From Metallyticus violacea (taxonomy: Eukaryota; Arthropoda; Insecta; Mantodea; Metallyticidae): a DNA stretch of 64,000 nucleotides. A model generated the notes under the pieces. That model ran no database searches and was not told the DNA's origin. It was given only the letters and a program-made list of their open reading frames with translations. Position numbers and translations under genes: made by a program. Shown one piece after another: positions 10,483 to 21,350 of this stretch (the first letter of the stretch is position 1; each line of letters opens with the position of its first letter). The stretch spans positions 53,499,501-53,563,500 of the forward strand of contig CM060830.1 in assembly GCA_030762175.1 (NCBI GenBank). The letters are read 5' to 3'.

Positions 10483-11540
10483 CAAGTAAATATGATTTAT
10501 ACTTCTTTGTGTCCATTGTAATGGTTAGAAAACAATTTTAACAGTAAAATACTTCCCAAAGTAGAGCATGCATATGAATATTTTTATTGATTCTGAAAAT
10601 AAATAAATTCACTTTTTAAGCAGTATATTTATATACCCTCATTGAAAAATGTTACACCGACTATTTGCTTCGTTCTATTATTTTAAATATAAAGTTAGTT
10701 TAGTTCATTTTGTTGTGTAATGTAATGTTTTGATATGACTGTACATTGATTTGACTGGTTAGAACAATATGTTTACAGTCAAAGTACAATGTAATCGTGT
10801 TGTAACTTAATGTTACAAATATGTTTTCTCTTATTTCATAAATTCTGCCATTAATTGTTAAAACATTTGAGAAATTAAGGCATTTAATGTTATATTAGGC
10901 TAACTGTTGGCTAAAATGTCCAATAAGGCTGTATAGTTTAAAAGGCACTTGAATATAGCTATGTAGAGCAAACTCTTGTCACAATAATAGTTGTGATTAC
11001 TGCAGAGTTAAGTGGAGAGAGTTCTTACAGATACTGCAGAAACAAATACTGTAGAAAATACTAATAGAAATAGCTAAGTGAAGAGGTGTAAGAAGAAATA
11101 AAGTGGTGTTGAACCAAATTATGATGATGTTGACTAGAATTATGTTACTTAATGTGTATGTAGGATTATGTTTAAGGGGAGGAATGGGTGCAAAGTACAC
11201 ATTGCAAACAATAGGTTACTTATTGGGATTTTACATTTATAGCTAAAAATTTTGGTATTTTTCCCAATTTGTGCATGTTGCCAGAATTTTAAACAAACAT
11301 GTTATTATTTAAAAAGCGAAAATTGTTCCCGGATACTCCTATTTTTTCTCTATACTAATTGTAAAGATCAAGGAAGGAATATTGGCCGTCCTATTTGTAA
11401 ACTGCTTAGACAAATTTTCTATATTATTCTTCAAGGAATGGAAAATAAATTTCAAGTATGTATTTAAAGTTTTCTGAGCAATAGCTGAAAGCTATATAGA
11501 CTAATAAACTTCTAACAATATATCGACCATTTTGTTACAG
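10483..11540. other. No gene; AT-rich spacer
   Basis: AT-rich, without recognisable repeats. It could be 3' untranslated or intronic DNA of the candidate exons on either side, but nothing shows this directly. Confidence 0.35.
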
Positions 11541-11851
11541 CATGTTACTCCAGACCCACTTTTGATTCTCATCTCCAATTTTCTTTTCTCAAAACTGTGG
11601 TACTGGGAGTGACGAAAATGCCAAGTCCTTCCAAAAAGACATTTTTGCGATGGAAAGAGGGAAAATGGAAAGCAACAATTTTTGCTGACTGCTGTGATGT
11701 GACAAAAGGAGGCCCAGAAGTGGAATACAAATGGAGTGGTGAAAGGAAAAAAGAACGCTCAAGTGAATACACTAAACACTTCAATACAAACTTTGGGGAA
11801 AAAGGTGCTTTTTTCATTATTTCAAAAGGGAAAATATATTTTGAAGACTAG
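11541..11851 (+). CDS. Candidate 3' terminal exon, unknown protein
   Basis: The acceptor-like TTTTGTTACAG ends at 11540, and the downstream frame is open to a TAG at 11849-11851, roughly 100 codons. The last 77, from the ATG at 11618, look most protein-like: MPSPSKKTFLRWKEGKWKAT, IFADCCDVTKGGPEVEYKWS and so on to SKGKIYFED. The residues are lysine-rich, with balanced Trp, Cys and Gly. AATAAA follows at 11856-11861, only a few bases after the stop, so a 3' UTR would be very short. I recognise no domain. It could be a host gene's last exon or the end of an unfamiliar mobile-element protein. Confidence 0.35.
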
Positions 11852-11861
11852 AGATAATAAA

Positions 11862-12123
11862 ATATTGCCGTTTTATTTTGGTTTCTCGTACCCATTTTAG
11901 TGTAATGGCTATTACATATAATTAGACTATTACTGTTGCTGTATAATGATTGCAAAATAAGCATTCATAAGATGTTTTTAAAAAGGCGAGCATTTAAATA
12001 TAGCTAAATAATTTATTTTAATACGTTTTGTGTTAAATATTTTTCGGTTATTCCTATAAATATCTTTAGAAATGAAAACGTTCACTGGTTTATCCATAAA
12101 ATTAAATATTACTAACTTTTAGA
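11862..12123. other. No feature seen
   Basis: AT-rich spacer between the candidate exon and a SINE. Confidence 0.35.
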
Positions 12124-12426
12124 GTCGGTCCTGGTGGTGTAATGATAACCATATTTGCCTTCTAAACCCAAGATCGCGGGTTCAAACCCTGCAGGATCAA
12201 TGAATTTTTTCGGGCGTAAAAATCCTAAGTATGGCTTCCTTCGGAACGGAAGTAAAGCCGTGGTTCCCGTGTCGTACATTTACAGCACGATAAAGAACCT
12301 CAAGCCTCAAAGAAGAGGCCTGTGAGCAAAATTTGTCGGCCGTTTCACTCCCTGATTGAATGGGACGCTGATGACTTGATGTTAAAGAGCGTCCGTAAAT
12401 AAAAAAAAAAAAATAATAAAAAAATA
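12124..12426 (+). mobile_element. SINE family A copy, full length
   Basis: The head GTCGGTCCTGGTGGTGTAAT and B box CGCGGGTTCAAACCC are followed by the family blocks TTCGGGCGTAAAAATCCTAA, GTATGGCTTCCTTCGGAA, AAATTTGTCGGCCGTTTCAC and GATGTTAAAGAGCGTCCGTA. The tail is A-rich. Orientation is plus. A target duplication is not clear. Confidence 0.93.
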
Positions 12427-13454
12427 ACATTCAGGGATTAGAGGAAAAGCTTTCACTTAATCCTCTTTGCATTTAGAGAGGATTTAAAATGTAAAATTTC
12501 TAATGGACGCTAATCTTGACTATTTTTGTGATTTGTACACGTTTCGACATCTCAAAGTAAAACTCCATGCACTGGCGTACATTGTATGCGTTTATGTTTT
12601 ATTACGGTGTTTCATTATTAATTATATGTAAATATTTTATCGATTTATCATCGTTTATCCTATACCCTTATATCCAGGAAGAAAGGGTGCCCAGTGCCTT
12701 AATTTTATGGGGCAATTCCATGCTATAAGTGGAACAAACTTTTCTAAAACCATTTTGGCCTTTGACATGTGGTTTGGCCGAAAAATAAATTCCGATTTTA
12801 ATAAAAAATAAATAAGCAAAAAACAACGTCTTTTGTTATTTTTAATAACTCTAAAAATTGTAAAATTTATCTGAAAATTTTTATTTAAATTATTTGTAAT
12901 GACAAAATTAAATTTTACATCACTAAGTATAATATTGTTGCCACATTATTAAAGAAATAAACAATATTATTTTTTAATTAATTTTCGAAGTAAAGTTGTG
13001 CAAACAAACACATTCCCAGTACCATAATTAATGCATTGTAAATGTACAAGTTTATAAATCGCGAGCTTATCGACAAGCAACAAAAACTGACGCATGGGAC
13101 AAATCATGCAGAATAACGCAGGTGCCAAGCGTGTGAACGTTTAATTTAACTTTATGTTCTTATAGCTATACACGTCTCCATTTTAGAAATGTTATTTGCT
13201 TGCTGTATTTTCGTTAAATTAGTGAATATTTATTGCCAAGTTTGTCATTACGTCATACTACTTGTAGCAAGGAATGGATTTCTGTTACGTTGACGTGAAA
13301 AGTTTGATGCAATGCTTGTATGTGTTCACGCACTTAATACAACTTGATTAGTCAAACATCACAACCATAAATTTAAAGTTTAAACTTACCAAAAATAACA
13401 GAAAAGTGAATGGAGATATTATTAAAGCACTATATAAACAGTTTAAAGTTTACA
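12427..13454. other. No gene; strongly AT-rich
   Basis: Very AT-rich, particularly 12770-13050. Nothing coding or repetitive that I can name. Confidence 0.4.
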
Positions 13455-14353
13455 CTTAGACGTTTCGACGGAGATATTTCAAGAGAAATTCCCCAATATT
13501 CGATTTCCAAGTCGAAGTTCAATTCATCGATTGATAAGTAAATTTCATAAAATGGGAAGTATTCTAGATAAAAAAAAAAAAAGCGTACACAGCCACGCAC
13601 AGTACTCACAGAAGAAACGTTAGATAGCATTGGACATATTCTGGAACTTTCCTCTGAAACACTTTGATATCTTTCTCAGCAAACGGGAATTTCCTATTCC
13701 TTTAACGGCTATAAAACTGCTGTAGTGAAAGAACTTAAACCGGGTGACCCTGCATCCAGATGTAGATTTTGTGAATGGATATTGAATAGTGTGCATAACG
13801 GAGAAATAGACTCTAGCCGTCTTTTCTTTACGGACGAATCTTGGCTCCGCCTAAGTGGGTGTGTTAATTCACCAAACAACCGATACTGGAGTACAGAAAA
13901 ACCTGACATGCTTAACGAGGAGACCCTATGTGTAGTGCGCCATTAGCTGTGAAAGAAGAATATCCCCCCCCCCTTTTAAGAAAGAATAGGTATGTGCAGA
14001 ATATTTTCAAAATATAGTACAGAATATTTTGTAAGGGAATGTAGGTTCGCGACTTTCCAACAGTATTCTTCAACGGCACATACAGATCATGTCTCCTTGC
14101 ATGTAATTTATGAAATATTCAATGACAGTCATCACTAATAGCATATCGCCCCTTCAGTCCTCCTATATTTATCTCTGGAGGAATTAAATGAAAAAGTGTA
14201 CAAGACAAATCCACACACATTAGATAAACTGAAAAACAACATTTGTGAAGATATATCTTCCATTTCTCAGAGGGAACTGCAGTGGGTAATGGCTAATGTC
14301 ATAAGCGATGAATGGAACATGAAGGGAGACAGTTTCAGCATCTTCTTGCTTGA
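13455..14353 (+). pseudogene. Tc1/mariner-type transposase relic, most of the gene
   Basis: In order: helix-turn-helix (IFQEKFPNIRFPSRSSIHRL, ISKFHKMGSILDKK), linker (RTQPRTVLTEETLDSIGHIL), then an open stretch 13725-13946 with LKPGDPASRCRFCEWIL, LFFTDESWLRLSG and NNRYWSTEKPDM. FTDESW carries the first catalytic Asp and is intact. After a C-run and scrambled bases come STAHT, then EELNEKVYKTNPHTLDKLKN and RELQWVMANVI, finishing HEGRQFQHLLA with a stop near 14351. The second and third catalytic residues are not recoverable. Several frameshifts make it inactive. The upstream terminal repeat was not identified. Confidence 0.87.
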
Positions 14354-15103
14354 TAATGGGAAGTAATGCATCTTTCAAGTGTTTAAGCGTTAATAATAAC
14401 TTAAGCGACAATCATAGCTGCGGCTTTTCTGACTCCCGTTCACCGGGGTACCAGCTTGAACGGACTGACCGGCCGTTACGCGTGAAGCGGTCCCGTGAAG
14501 GAAAAATCGCCTTAAGAATATCGTTTAGTTCGTCAATTTATAGATTACATATTAGTAATTATATGATATACGATGCTATGTAATACATTTTATCGTACAA
14601 TCGGAAAGTGACATTATTTTTGTATGTCTCATGGGCAGTGACTACAGGCAACATTTGATTTTTGTTTATTTAGTGCACTTTCTGCTGTTGGTACAACCAT
14701 TGCGTCGCACATTACGCTGCCGTTTTGTCCTCCTTGGTGCCATTTCAGCTATAAAAGTAGACGAGCCTTTTCTGACGAGAGTTTTTAATGGGGTTACATC
14801 ATCTCTCCTGACATCCCCTAATAATCTCCTATTTATTAACCCTCTTGCTATTCTAAGCAAGTGTAAAACTTGCATTTGTTTTGGGTAAACATACTCAGGT
14901 TTCGCCCTGCCCTCTTGCCCCTTCATTAAACAACTAAATTTTCCACTCTTAATTGCTGAGTGACCCCATAATAATGAATAGAACCCGGATTTTACTGGCG
15001 TAAAATATTTTAAAAATTACTTTATGACCTTAACAATAATCATGAATGAATTTATTTATATCTTCATACAATAATTTCTCATTGATTGTATATATTTATA
15101 TAT
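14354..15103. other. Spacer with weak coding-like frames
   Basis: A GC-richer patch (14430-14510) is followed by overlapping frames on both strands at 14631-14926. One minus-strand frame is rich in Arg/Lys. None resembles a known family, so I do not call a gene. Confidence 0.3.
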
Positions 15104-16258
15104 AGGACGCGCAAAAGTAAATACAAACTTAGTGAATTTCAGTAAAGATATGGTTTCACTTCTTTATATGTTATGTTAAAAACGTTTTGCTTCTTCATTT
15201 GCTTTTAAGTGTACGTATGTTTCTAGGTTGGTAATACTGTCTGCGGAAAGCGCAGGAAACAGGAAATGAATTGTCAGCAACAGTTGAAAATGATAACGAA
15301 AGAGAAAAGATTTTTTGCTGCAAAGATCGGTTACTAACGAGGTTTAAGTGCAATACTCAGGGAATGAAGAGAACATTTCCTACCATAACGTAAGGCTGTT
15401 TACAATGTACTTCACAATTTTTAAATTGAAGGTTCTGTTTTAAATGCATATCTTAGTGGGCAACCAAGGACAGCACGGACTGAGGAAAATAAACCCAATA
15501 TCTATCCGACTGTCACGTCTAGTCCAAGAAAGCCCACAAAATGATTAGTGGTAGAGCTTCCAGCAATATCACGTCGGTCATTTCAAAGGATATGCATAAA
15601 TAGAAGTTCAAAGTGTACATTCCACGTCTTACATATAGTTAGTTGAAAGATATTCCAGACAGGCGGCTACAATTTTGTGATATTATGCTCGATAAATGTC
15701 GACATGACCCAGTTTCTTTTAAAACATTGTGTTGTCGGATGAGGTCACCTTTAAGTTATCGAGACATGTAAACTGACATAACTGTATTTATTGGTACACG
15801 GAAAACCTTCATGTTGTTTTGGAACAAGCGCTAAATCAACCTGACGTAAATGTGTGCGGTGCAATATCGGCACGAAGTATAATTGGGCCGCACTTTATTG
15901 ACAGAAATGCGATGGTAGCAAGTACTTTGCTCTACTTCAAGAGATTACATCAGGAATCGTGCAGTTGGACAACTTTGATCAAATCTACTTCCAGCATGAT
16001 GGAGCTCCTGCGTCGTTTGCGCCTAGGTCAATAACGTTTTCAATAAAAGAGTGCTTGGACGTCGTGCAGCATTGAATTCCCAACTAGATTCCCTATCGTA
16101 CCCCCAAAATTTTCTTCCTTTGTCAAAGTGTGTTAAAGTGTTTCAGGTGGACTCCGATGATACATTAATGCAGAAAGGAAACAGTGTGAGTATAAAAAAG
16201 TGAAATCTTTTGCTAAATGAAATTTAGTAAGTATTTAGTAACTTTTTTGTGCCACCTT
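15104..16258 (+). mobile_element. Near full-length Tc1/mariner-type element, inactivated
   Basis: The ends are imperfect inverted repeats: the left reads GGACGCGCAAAAGTAAATAC, and the right, on the other strand, reads AGGTGGCACAAAAAAGTTAC. Inside, pieces of one transposase follow in order: GQPRTARTEEN, TSSPRKPTK, ISRRSFQRI, DRRLQFCDIMLDKCRHDP, SDEVTFKLSRHVN (first catalytic Asp), HNCIYWYTENLHVVLEQAL, NQPDVNVCGAISARSIIGPH, QIYFQHDGAPASFAPRS (second catalytic Asp). The third catalytic block (SPDL-P-DFF in relatives) is absent. Stops and frameshifts are spread throughout. About 1.15 kb long. Confidence 0.85.
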
Positions 16259-16587
16259 GTGTTTTCAACGAAATGGTTTTAATTTTATATGTAAAGAAAA
16301 TTGAGACATCTTAGAAATCTTTCTCTCTTCTGCAAATTTTAATATAGTCTCACAATTTTCCTTTGCTTGACTCCGCTTTCCCATCATATGAACTGAAAAG
16401 TTTCTGCTAACTGGAAAACTGATAAAAAGATTTACTGTTGACAATTTGAACATCTCGCTACCAGATATCGCCGGCATGGCCTGACTGAAAACATCGAAAG
16501 TTTGATTCGATTGTTAAATTAACCCGTCTATAGTCAAATTCTGGATTCTTCACTCTCGCGATGTCACCAACACCAAACACAGAAAGA
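16259..16587. other. No feature seen
   Basis: Spacer. The minus strand opposite 16265-16477 has a short frame that matches nothing. Confidence 0.35.
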
Positions 16588-16884
16588 TCGTTTATTTTGC
16601 TTTTTGGTTTATTTTCGGACACTCTTTACATCTCAGGTCATCAGCGTACAATTTTATTTATGGCGTGAAACGGCCGACAAATTGTGCTTAGAAGCCTCTT
16701 CTTTCAGGCTTGAGGTTCTTTTTCGCGCTGTACGACACGGGACCCACGGCTTTACTTCCCTTCCGAAGGAAGCCATACTTAGGATTTTTACGCCCGAAAA
16801 AATCCATAGATCCTGGCCGGGTTTGAACCCGCGATCTTGGGTTTAGAAGGCAAGTATGGTTACCACTACACCATCAGGACCGAC
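16588..16884 (-). mobile_element. SINE family A copy
   Basis: Reverse orientation, with its head at 16884 and all family blocks present. It is flanked by AGAAAGA at 16581-16587 and 16885-16891, a likely short target duplication. Confidence 0.92.
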
Positions 16885-17099
16885 AGAAAGAAAAATGAAT
16901 ATCGGCCTTTACACCTATTAAAGAAAAATAAATAAGTAATAGGCTTTAATATGAAAAAATATGGACAAATTAGAAGATTCTCCAAAATTTATGCGTACGG
17001 CCGTTTTGATTAGAAAAATGTGGGCATATACATACTGAGTATGGTAAACCTGCTGTAGGGAAGAGAAATGCAATTATTTATGATCTGTGCCATCTGGTG

Positions 17100-17133
<34 letters not shown>

Positions 17134-18565
17134 TACGGAACTGTTTGTTTTAAATTTATGATAATGGCATGTGTTCATACAAGGAATTTCTAATGACAGC
17201 AGGCAAATGTACATTCATGATTGAAAAATGAAAAATTGTTTTTTTTATTCTTATTTTGTTTTGTGCGATACTTTTGTTTTTACATATTTAATACAACTAA
17301 GCAAAAACATCATAACAATTTTCATGTTACTATGTCCATTAAAAAAAGAACAGCGCATGTCATCATGTCGTGTAGCAGTTGTCTAATTTTTTTCTGCAAT
17401 GCTTTAGAGCTGCACCAAAAACAAAGAGCTGTAGGTCGGTATTTGATATGCGAATGGAAATAGTCAGTCGATATTTACGAGTGAATGTGTTCAGAAAATG
17501 TTTGTGCATATAGGCGCCGTATAGAAGAAGACATAAAGGGAGATCGAGGCACGGTATTCAAGATGAAAACGGAAAAATGACGGTGCACAATTGGCAACCC
17601 GGACACCCACAATTTTATTCCTGCAGAGCAGAAATGCCACAACTATGTTCCAAGAGGAGTTTATGTAGAAAAATACTATAACCACTTTAAATATTTTGCT
17701 AAATTATAAATAAAATAAAATCATACTCTTATTTAGGGCATCATTTACATATATAATAAGGTTATTTCTTAAGTTAGTCCACTTCGCATGCGGGGCAGTA
17801 GATGATGCGATCGTTTTGATGCCAATTTGTTCTAGTTCTAAAGCACGGGACTTTGAAATGGAAGAGAAAATTGGTTCATGTCCGGTCTTGAGGTGTGACT
17901 ATGGTCATACATAGGAAAAGAAACTGTAAGGTAAATATGTAAATTACATTGCCGGTTATTTACATGAAGTTTGCATTCAAATCTGACATGAGCCCCATCT
18001 AGCTATGACTCATTACCAAAATTAAAAAAGCATTCTCAGATTTATAAAGAGGTCTGATGAGATGACCCAGATTCATCAATCTGGAAGACTCTCACAGAAC
18101 GGTCTCAAACGTTCTTGGTCTAACAATGAAGGAAGAGTTTTCAACTCGAACATTATGTATTAATACTTTTCAACATAATCTTTTTTAAAGCCAATGCATA
18201 TGTACTCAAATCAAATAGGTGCAATGTTTTAATTGAATAATCGGCGAATGAAAATAAAACACATTTTAATTAGCTATTAAATAAAACGAAATAAAATAAA
18301 TATTTAATTTAATAAATTAAAAATATATTACAATTGGATTAATGTACATGAAGGTACATTTTACCTGTACTCTAGCCAATGATGGTAGACATAGTAAGTA
18401 ATTAAAAAGAAAAATAAACGAATGTACCTGAATAAAACCAAATACCTAAGAAAAATTAAGTTAACTACATTCTAGCTTTTCACCCTGCGTGAAACCAAAC
18501 AAAATAATTGTTAAGGATTAAGGAAAACAAGTATTTTAAGTGTAAAAATAAAAATAAAACAGAGA
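16885..18565. other. No gene; AT-rich spacer with a poly-A run
   Basis: AT-rich. It includes a 29-bp poly-A run (17103-17131). Short frames around 17221-17463 are biased by A/T composition and are not convincing. Confidence 0.4.
17103..17131 (+). repeat. Poly-A tract
   Basis: An uninterrupted run of A with no recognised retroposon upstream. Confidence 0.95.
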
Positions 18566-19541
18566 TCACCAGAGATATTGTTCGATGTGTCGGCCTGCAA
18601 CGTCCTTGCAAAGTGCAGCTGCGAAGAAATGATCCTTGCACCCTCTCAAAAAGATATGGAGTGTTATGAACCTCAAACAAGCAGTAACCCCGTAGACGAT
18701 GATGCGTACACGAGACTCTTAAGCTGTCCCCATAAAAACCCCTCTAGGGGGTTGACGTCCGGAGAACGCGGTGGAAAATTTACAGGACCACCTCTTCCAA
18801 TCCACTACCCAGGAAGCACACGATTGAGATAATCTCGTACTTCCACACTGAAATGGGGAGGAGCTCCATCGTGCAGCAACCGCATCTGACGTCAGATGTT
18901 CAGAGGGACGTTTTCCAAAAACACAGGAAACATGGGTGAGGAACTGAAGATATACGTGCCTGTTTATCCGTGTAGGAAGCAGATACGGTTCAATTATTTG
19001 ATTGGACACGATGCCCGCCCACACATTGATGTTGAATTTATGCTTATAACCAGCCTCCAACACTACATGCGGCTGCTCGTATTCCCATACATGTTCACCC
19101 CTATGGCCTCGTGGATAAAGAGAACCGAGGAAAAGAAGTCAGGCTGTTCGCCGCTCCAAGGCCCAACTGTAGAACTCTAGTCCGGCACCACAGTCCGCTG
19201 GCCCCAATGCCTGCACTTTTCGTGCAGGACCCCATACGCGCTGGACTTGTTCGTTTCCATGGCCCAAGCAATTACTCGGGTGCTGGTGGAAGATTCCGCC
19301 CAAACCCTGGTACCTCTTCTTCAAAGGCAGGAGTGCGACGCCTTCGGTTTGCATCGGGTCTGTGCACCATTAAAGATCCAATCTCTCGCAAACGCCGATG
19401 GACATTTTGGAACGTCGAGTAATAAGGATTTAAGTCTGTCTGGAAATCTGTTAGCTGTACAGCTACAGATGCATGTCCTCTTGCTTCCCCATAAATCAAA
19501 TGCAGATCAGCAAGCTGGGCAAATGAAAATTCGTTAGCCAT
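18566..19541 (-). pseudogene. Tc1/mariner-type transposase relic, nearly whole gene
   Basis: Minus strand from the ATG at 19541: MANEFSFAQLADLHLIYGEA and VHRRLREIGSLMVHRPDANR form the N-terminal helix-turn-helix typical of a large insect transposase family. After a frameshift come INVWAGIVSNQIIEPYLLP, HDGAPPHFSVEVRDYLN (second catalytic Asp present), WIGRGGPVNFPPRSPDVNPL followed by EGFLWGQLKSLVY, and LCKDVAGRHIEQYLW with a stop at 18566. At the third catalytic site the expected LDFF reads LEGF. The first catalytic block is scrambled (LFIHEAIG where FTDEA is expected). Multiple frameshifts; inactive. Confidence 0.9.
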
Positions 19542-19656
19542 GTTTCGGAGTCACTATAAACAGTCTGTTGCATTTGATACACAAAGCAGAAAATTACCCA
19601 TTAACCACTCAAATGACTTTATCTTAAGCGACTGCAGTCCCTAACGTAGAAAAGAA

Positions 19657-19929
19657 TGGATTGAATAGTGTTTAATGCCCGCTTCCGCCACAGAGGTACC
19701 ACACGGATGATACACGAGATGAAATTATATATTGGGAAAGGATTTATTTTTAAGAAAGGAATCGTTCCAGGCCAAAGTTTAGGGTACCTCCCCGGCATTT
19801 GCCATTTATGAGGACTGAGGAAAACCTGGAAAAATTCTCAGTCAGGGAGAACGGTCTTGGTGTGATTCGAGCCCCAGACCTCCTGCTCACGAGTCTGCGC
19901 CTTAACGACCTCGGCCACCCATGGCGGTA
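19657..19929 (-). mobile_element. SINE family B copy, full length
   Basis: Reverse orientation, with its head (CCATGGGTGGCCGAGGTCGT on the minus strand) at the right end and its tail at the left. It is flanked by TAGAAAAGAA (19647-19656) and TAGAGAAGAA (19930-19939), a 10-bp target duplication with one mismatch. Confidence 0.92.
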
Positions 19930-20006
19930 TAGAGAAGAAAGTCGACTGGTTATGATTCCAGAAAAAGGGATTACTTTAGACAGACAATTGCCTTGATGAG
20001 AGTGTA

Positions 20007-20080
20007 GACCTGTTAGTTCAGTTGGTAGAGCGTCGTGCTAATAATGCGAAAGCCATGGGTGGTACCATTCAGCGTAACTT
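20007..20080 (+). pseudogene. tRNA-Ile(AAU)-like pseudogene
   Basis: The A-box region TTAGTTCAGTTGGTAGAGCG and the anticodon arm TCGTGCTAATAATGCGA match a tRNA-Ile with anticodon AAU. The loop is CTAATAA and the stem still pairs, with G-U pairs. The T arm is broken (GGGTGGTACCATTC) and the 3' acceptor strand does not pair with the 5' GACCTGT. It may be a dead tRNA gene or the head of another SINE. Confidence 0.6.
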
Positions 20081-20166
20081 CTTTCCCTTCGCTTGTAATT
20101 TTTTTAATAGAGTAAATTTTAGTTTAGTTTTGGTTTAACAAAAAACCAGCTTAGGTATAACAAATA

Positions 20167-20168
20167 AC

Positions 20169-20220
<52 letters not shown>
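20167..20220 (+). repeat. (AAT)n microsatellite
   Basis: About 18 uninterrupted trinucleotide units. Confidence 0.97.
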
Positions 20221-20706
20221 GAACACGATACTAACACTTTCTGACTCACCTGCCGTTCTGGCGGAATTCAGCTTTCTCCGCTGCCTTCCGGGATTTCGGC
20301 CACAAGACAGTGTCGATTTGTAATCGCAGGACAGGGTCGGTTTGTAACGTCAAGTCCTAGCTGCTATATGCTAGGTACTTTGCGCATGCGCAAATTGTTA
20401 TCATTGGCATACATACCCCCGCAGAACGAACAATTTTACCGAAGTAGCAAAGCCAAAATTTTTCAACTTCCCGTGTACTGTGTATTAACGCTACGTTTTC
20501 CCGACTACTTGGGCAAGACGTGAGCATTCTGAATGAAAATATAATTCACACACTTACGTCATATTGACAAATGCTGGAATATCCGATTTCGAAAAAGCGT
20601 CGTAGTTTTGAAGGTTTACAAAAGGAATCATAAGTTTCCTATCTCGAAACATTTACCTAGGACTGTTCACAATCCTTGCAATTTGTGTAGTTGAATTCTA
20701 GGTCAC

Positions 20707-20708
<2 letters not shown>

Positions 20709-20747
<39 letters not shown>
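20709..20747 (+). repeat. (GT)n microsatellite
   Basis: About 19 dinucleotide units, immediately preceded by CACCCT. That placement recalls the CACCCTGTAT motif at transposon ends. Confidence 0.97.
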
Positions 20748-20750
<3 letters not shown>

Positions 20751-21140
20751 CAATGAACTAATTTTTGGAACAATGCAACTAAAATAATACGAACTAGAGA
20801 AGAAGAACCAGATTAAAAACTTAAATATTTAGACAATATTGCATATTTCAAATCGTTTGTGCTCATATTCAAAGGCAGAAGACAAGGTGATTGTCTACTT
20901 CCCCCACCCCCCAAATTCACTGCTTCTAAAGTGTTAAAATTTTAATATTTTAGAGAAACGGAATTTTAAATGTTCTAACATACTATATGTAAAGGAACGT
21001 CTATTCTTACTACTCAGTTCAAAAGGTAGAAAATTTAACATCTGTTAATACTTTATCACCATAAAGAAGAAAATTCAGGTTTTGTATGATGTCCTTGAGA
21101 TAAAGCTTTGAAAGTTGGACTGAGGTGATAGAAAACAGGA

Positions 21141-21350
21141 GCTTTTGCATGGTCTAATAGTTAGCGTTGCTTACCATTGGCTAAGTCGGGTTCGATCTCC
21201 GGTACCTGCTTAGAAATTTTCTAAGTTAGGGAGGTCTAGAATGATTCTTCTTGAGGACAAATGGGGAGCTACTTGATAGACAGGTGATGTCCTTCGATCA
21301 CACGAACCCTTGCAATAACTAAGAAGAGAAGCCAGGAATAAAGGCTTGTG
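21141..21350 (+). mobile_element. SINE-like family C copy 1
   Basis: The tRNA-like head has A-box-like TGGTCTAATAGTTAGCGTTG and B-box-like GGGTTCGATCTCC. The body at 21204-21298 (CTTAGAAATTTTCTAAGTTA, GAGCTACTTGATAGACAG, ATGTCCTTCGAT) aligns with 46983-47070. Two copies sharing a tRNA-like head and a unique body suggest a third SINE family. No target duplication was found. Confidence 0.65.

Larger units (their letters stand above)
20081..21140. other. Spacer with two microsatellites
   Basis: No gene. It contains the (AAT)n and (GT)n tracts listed separately and a moderately GC-rich stretch at 20250-20420. Confidence 0.4.

Noticed and set aside
14666..14926. Arg/Lys-rich minus-strand frame
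   Set aside because: Looks histone-tail-like at first, but there is no real match, and an equally long plus-strand frame overlaps it.
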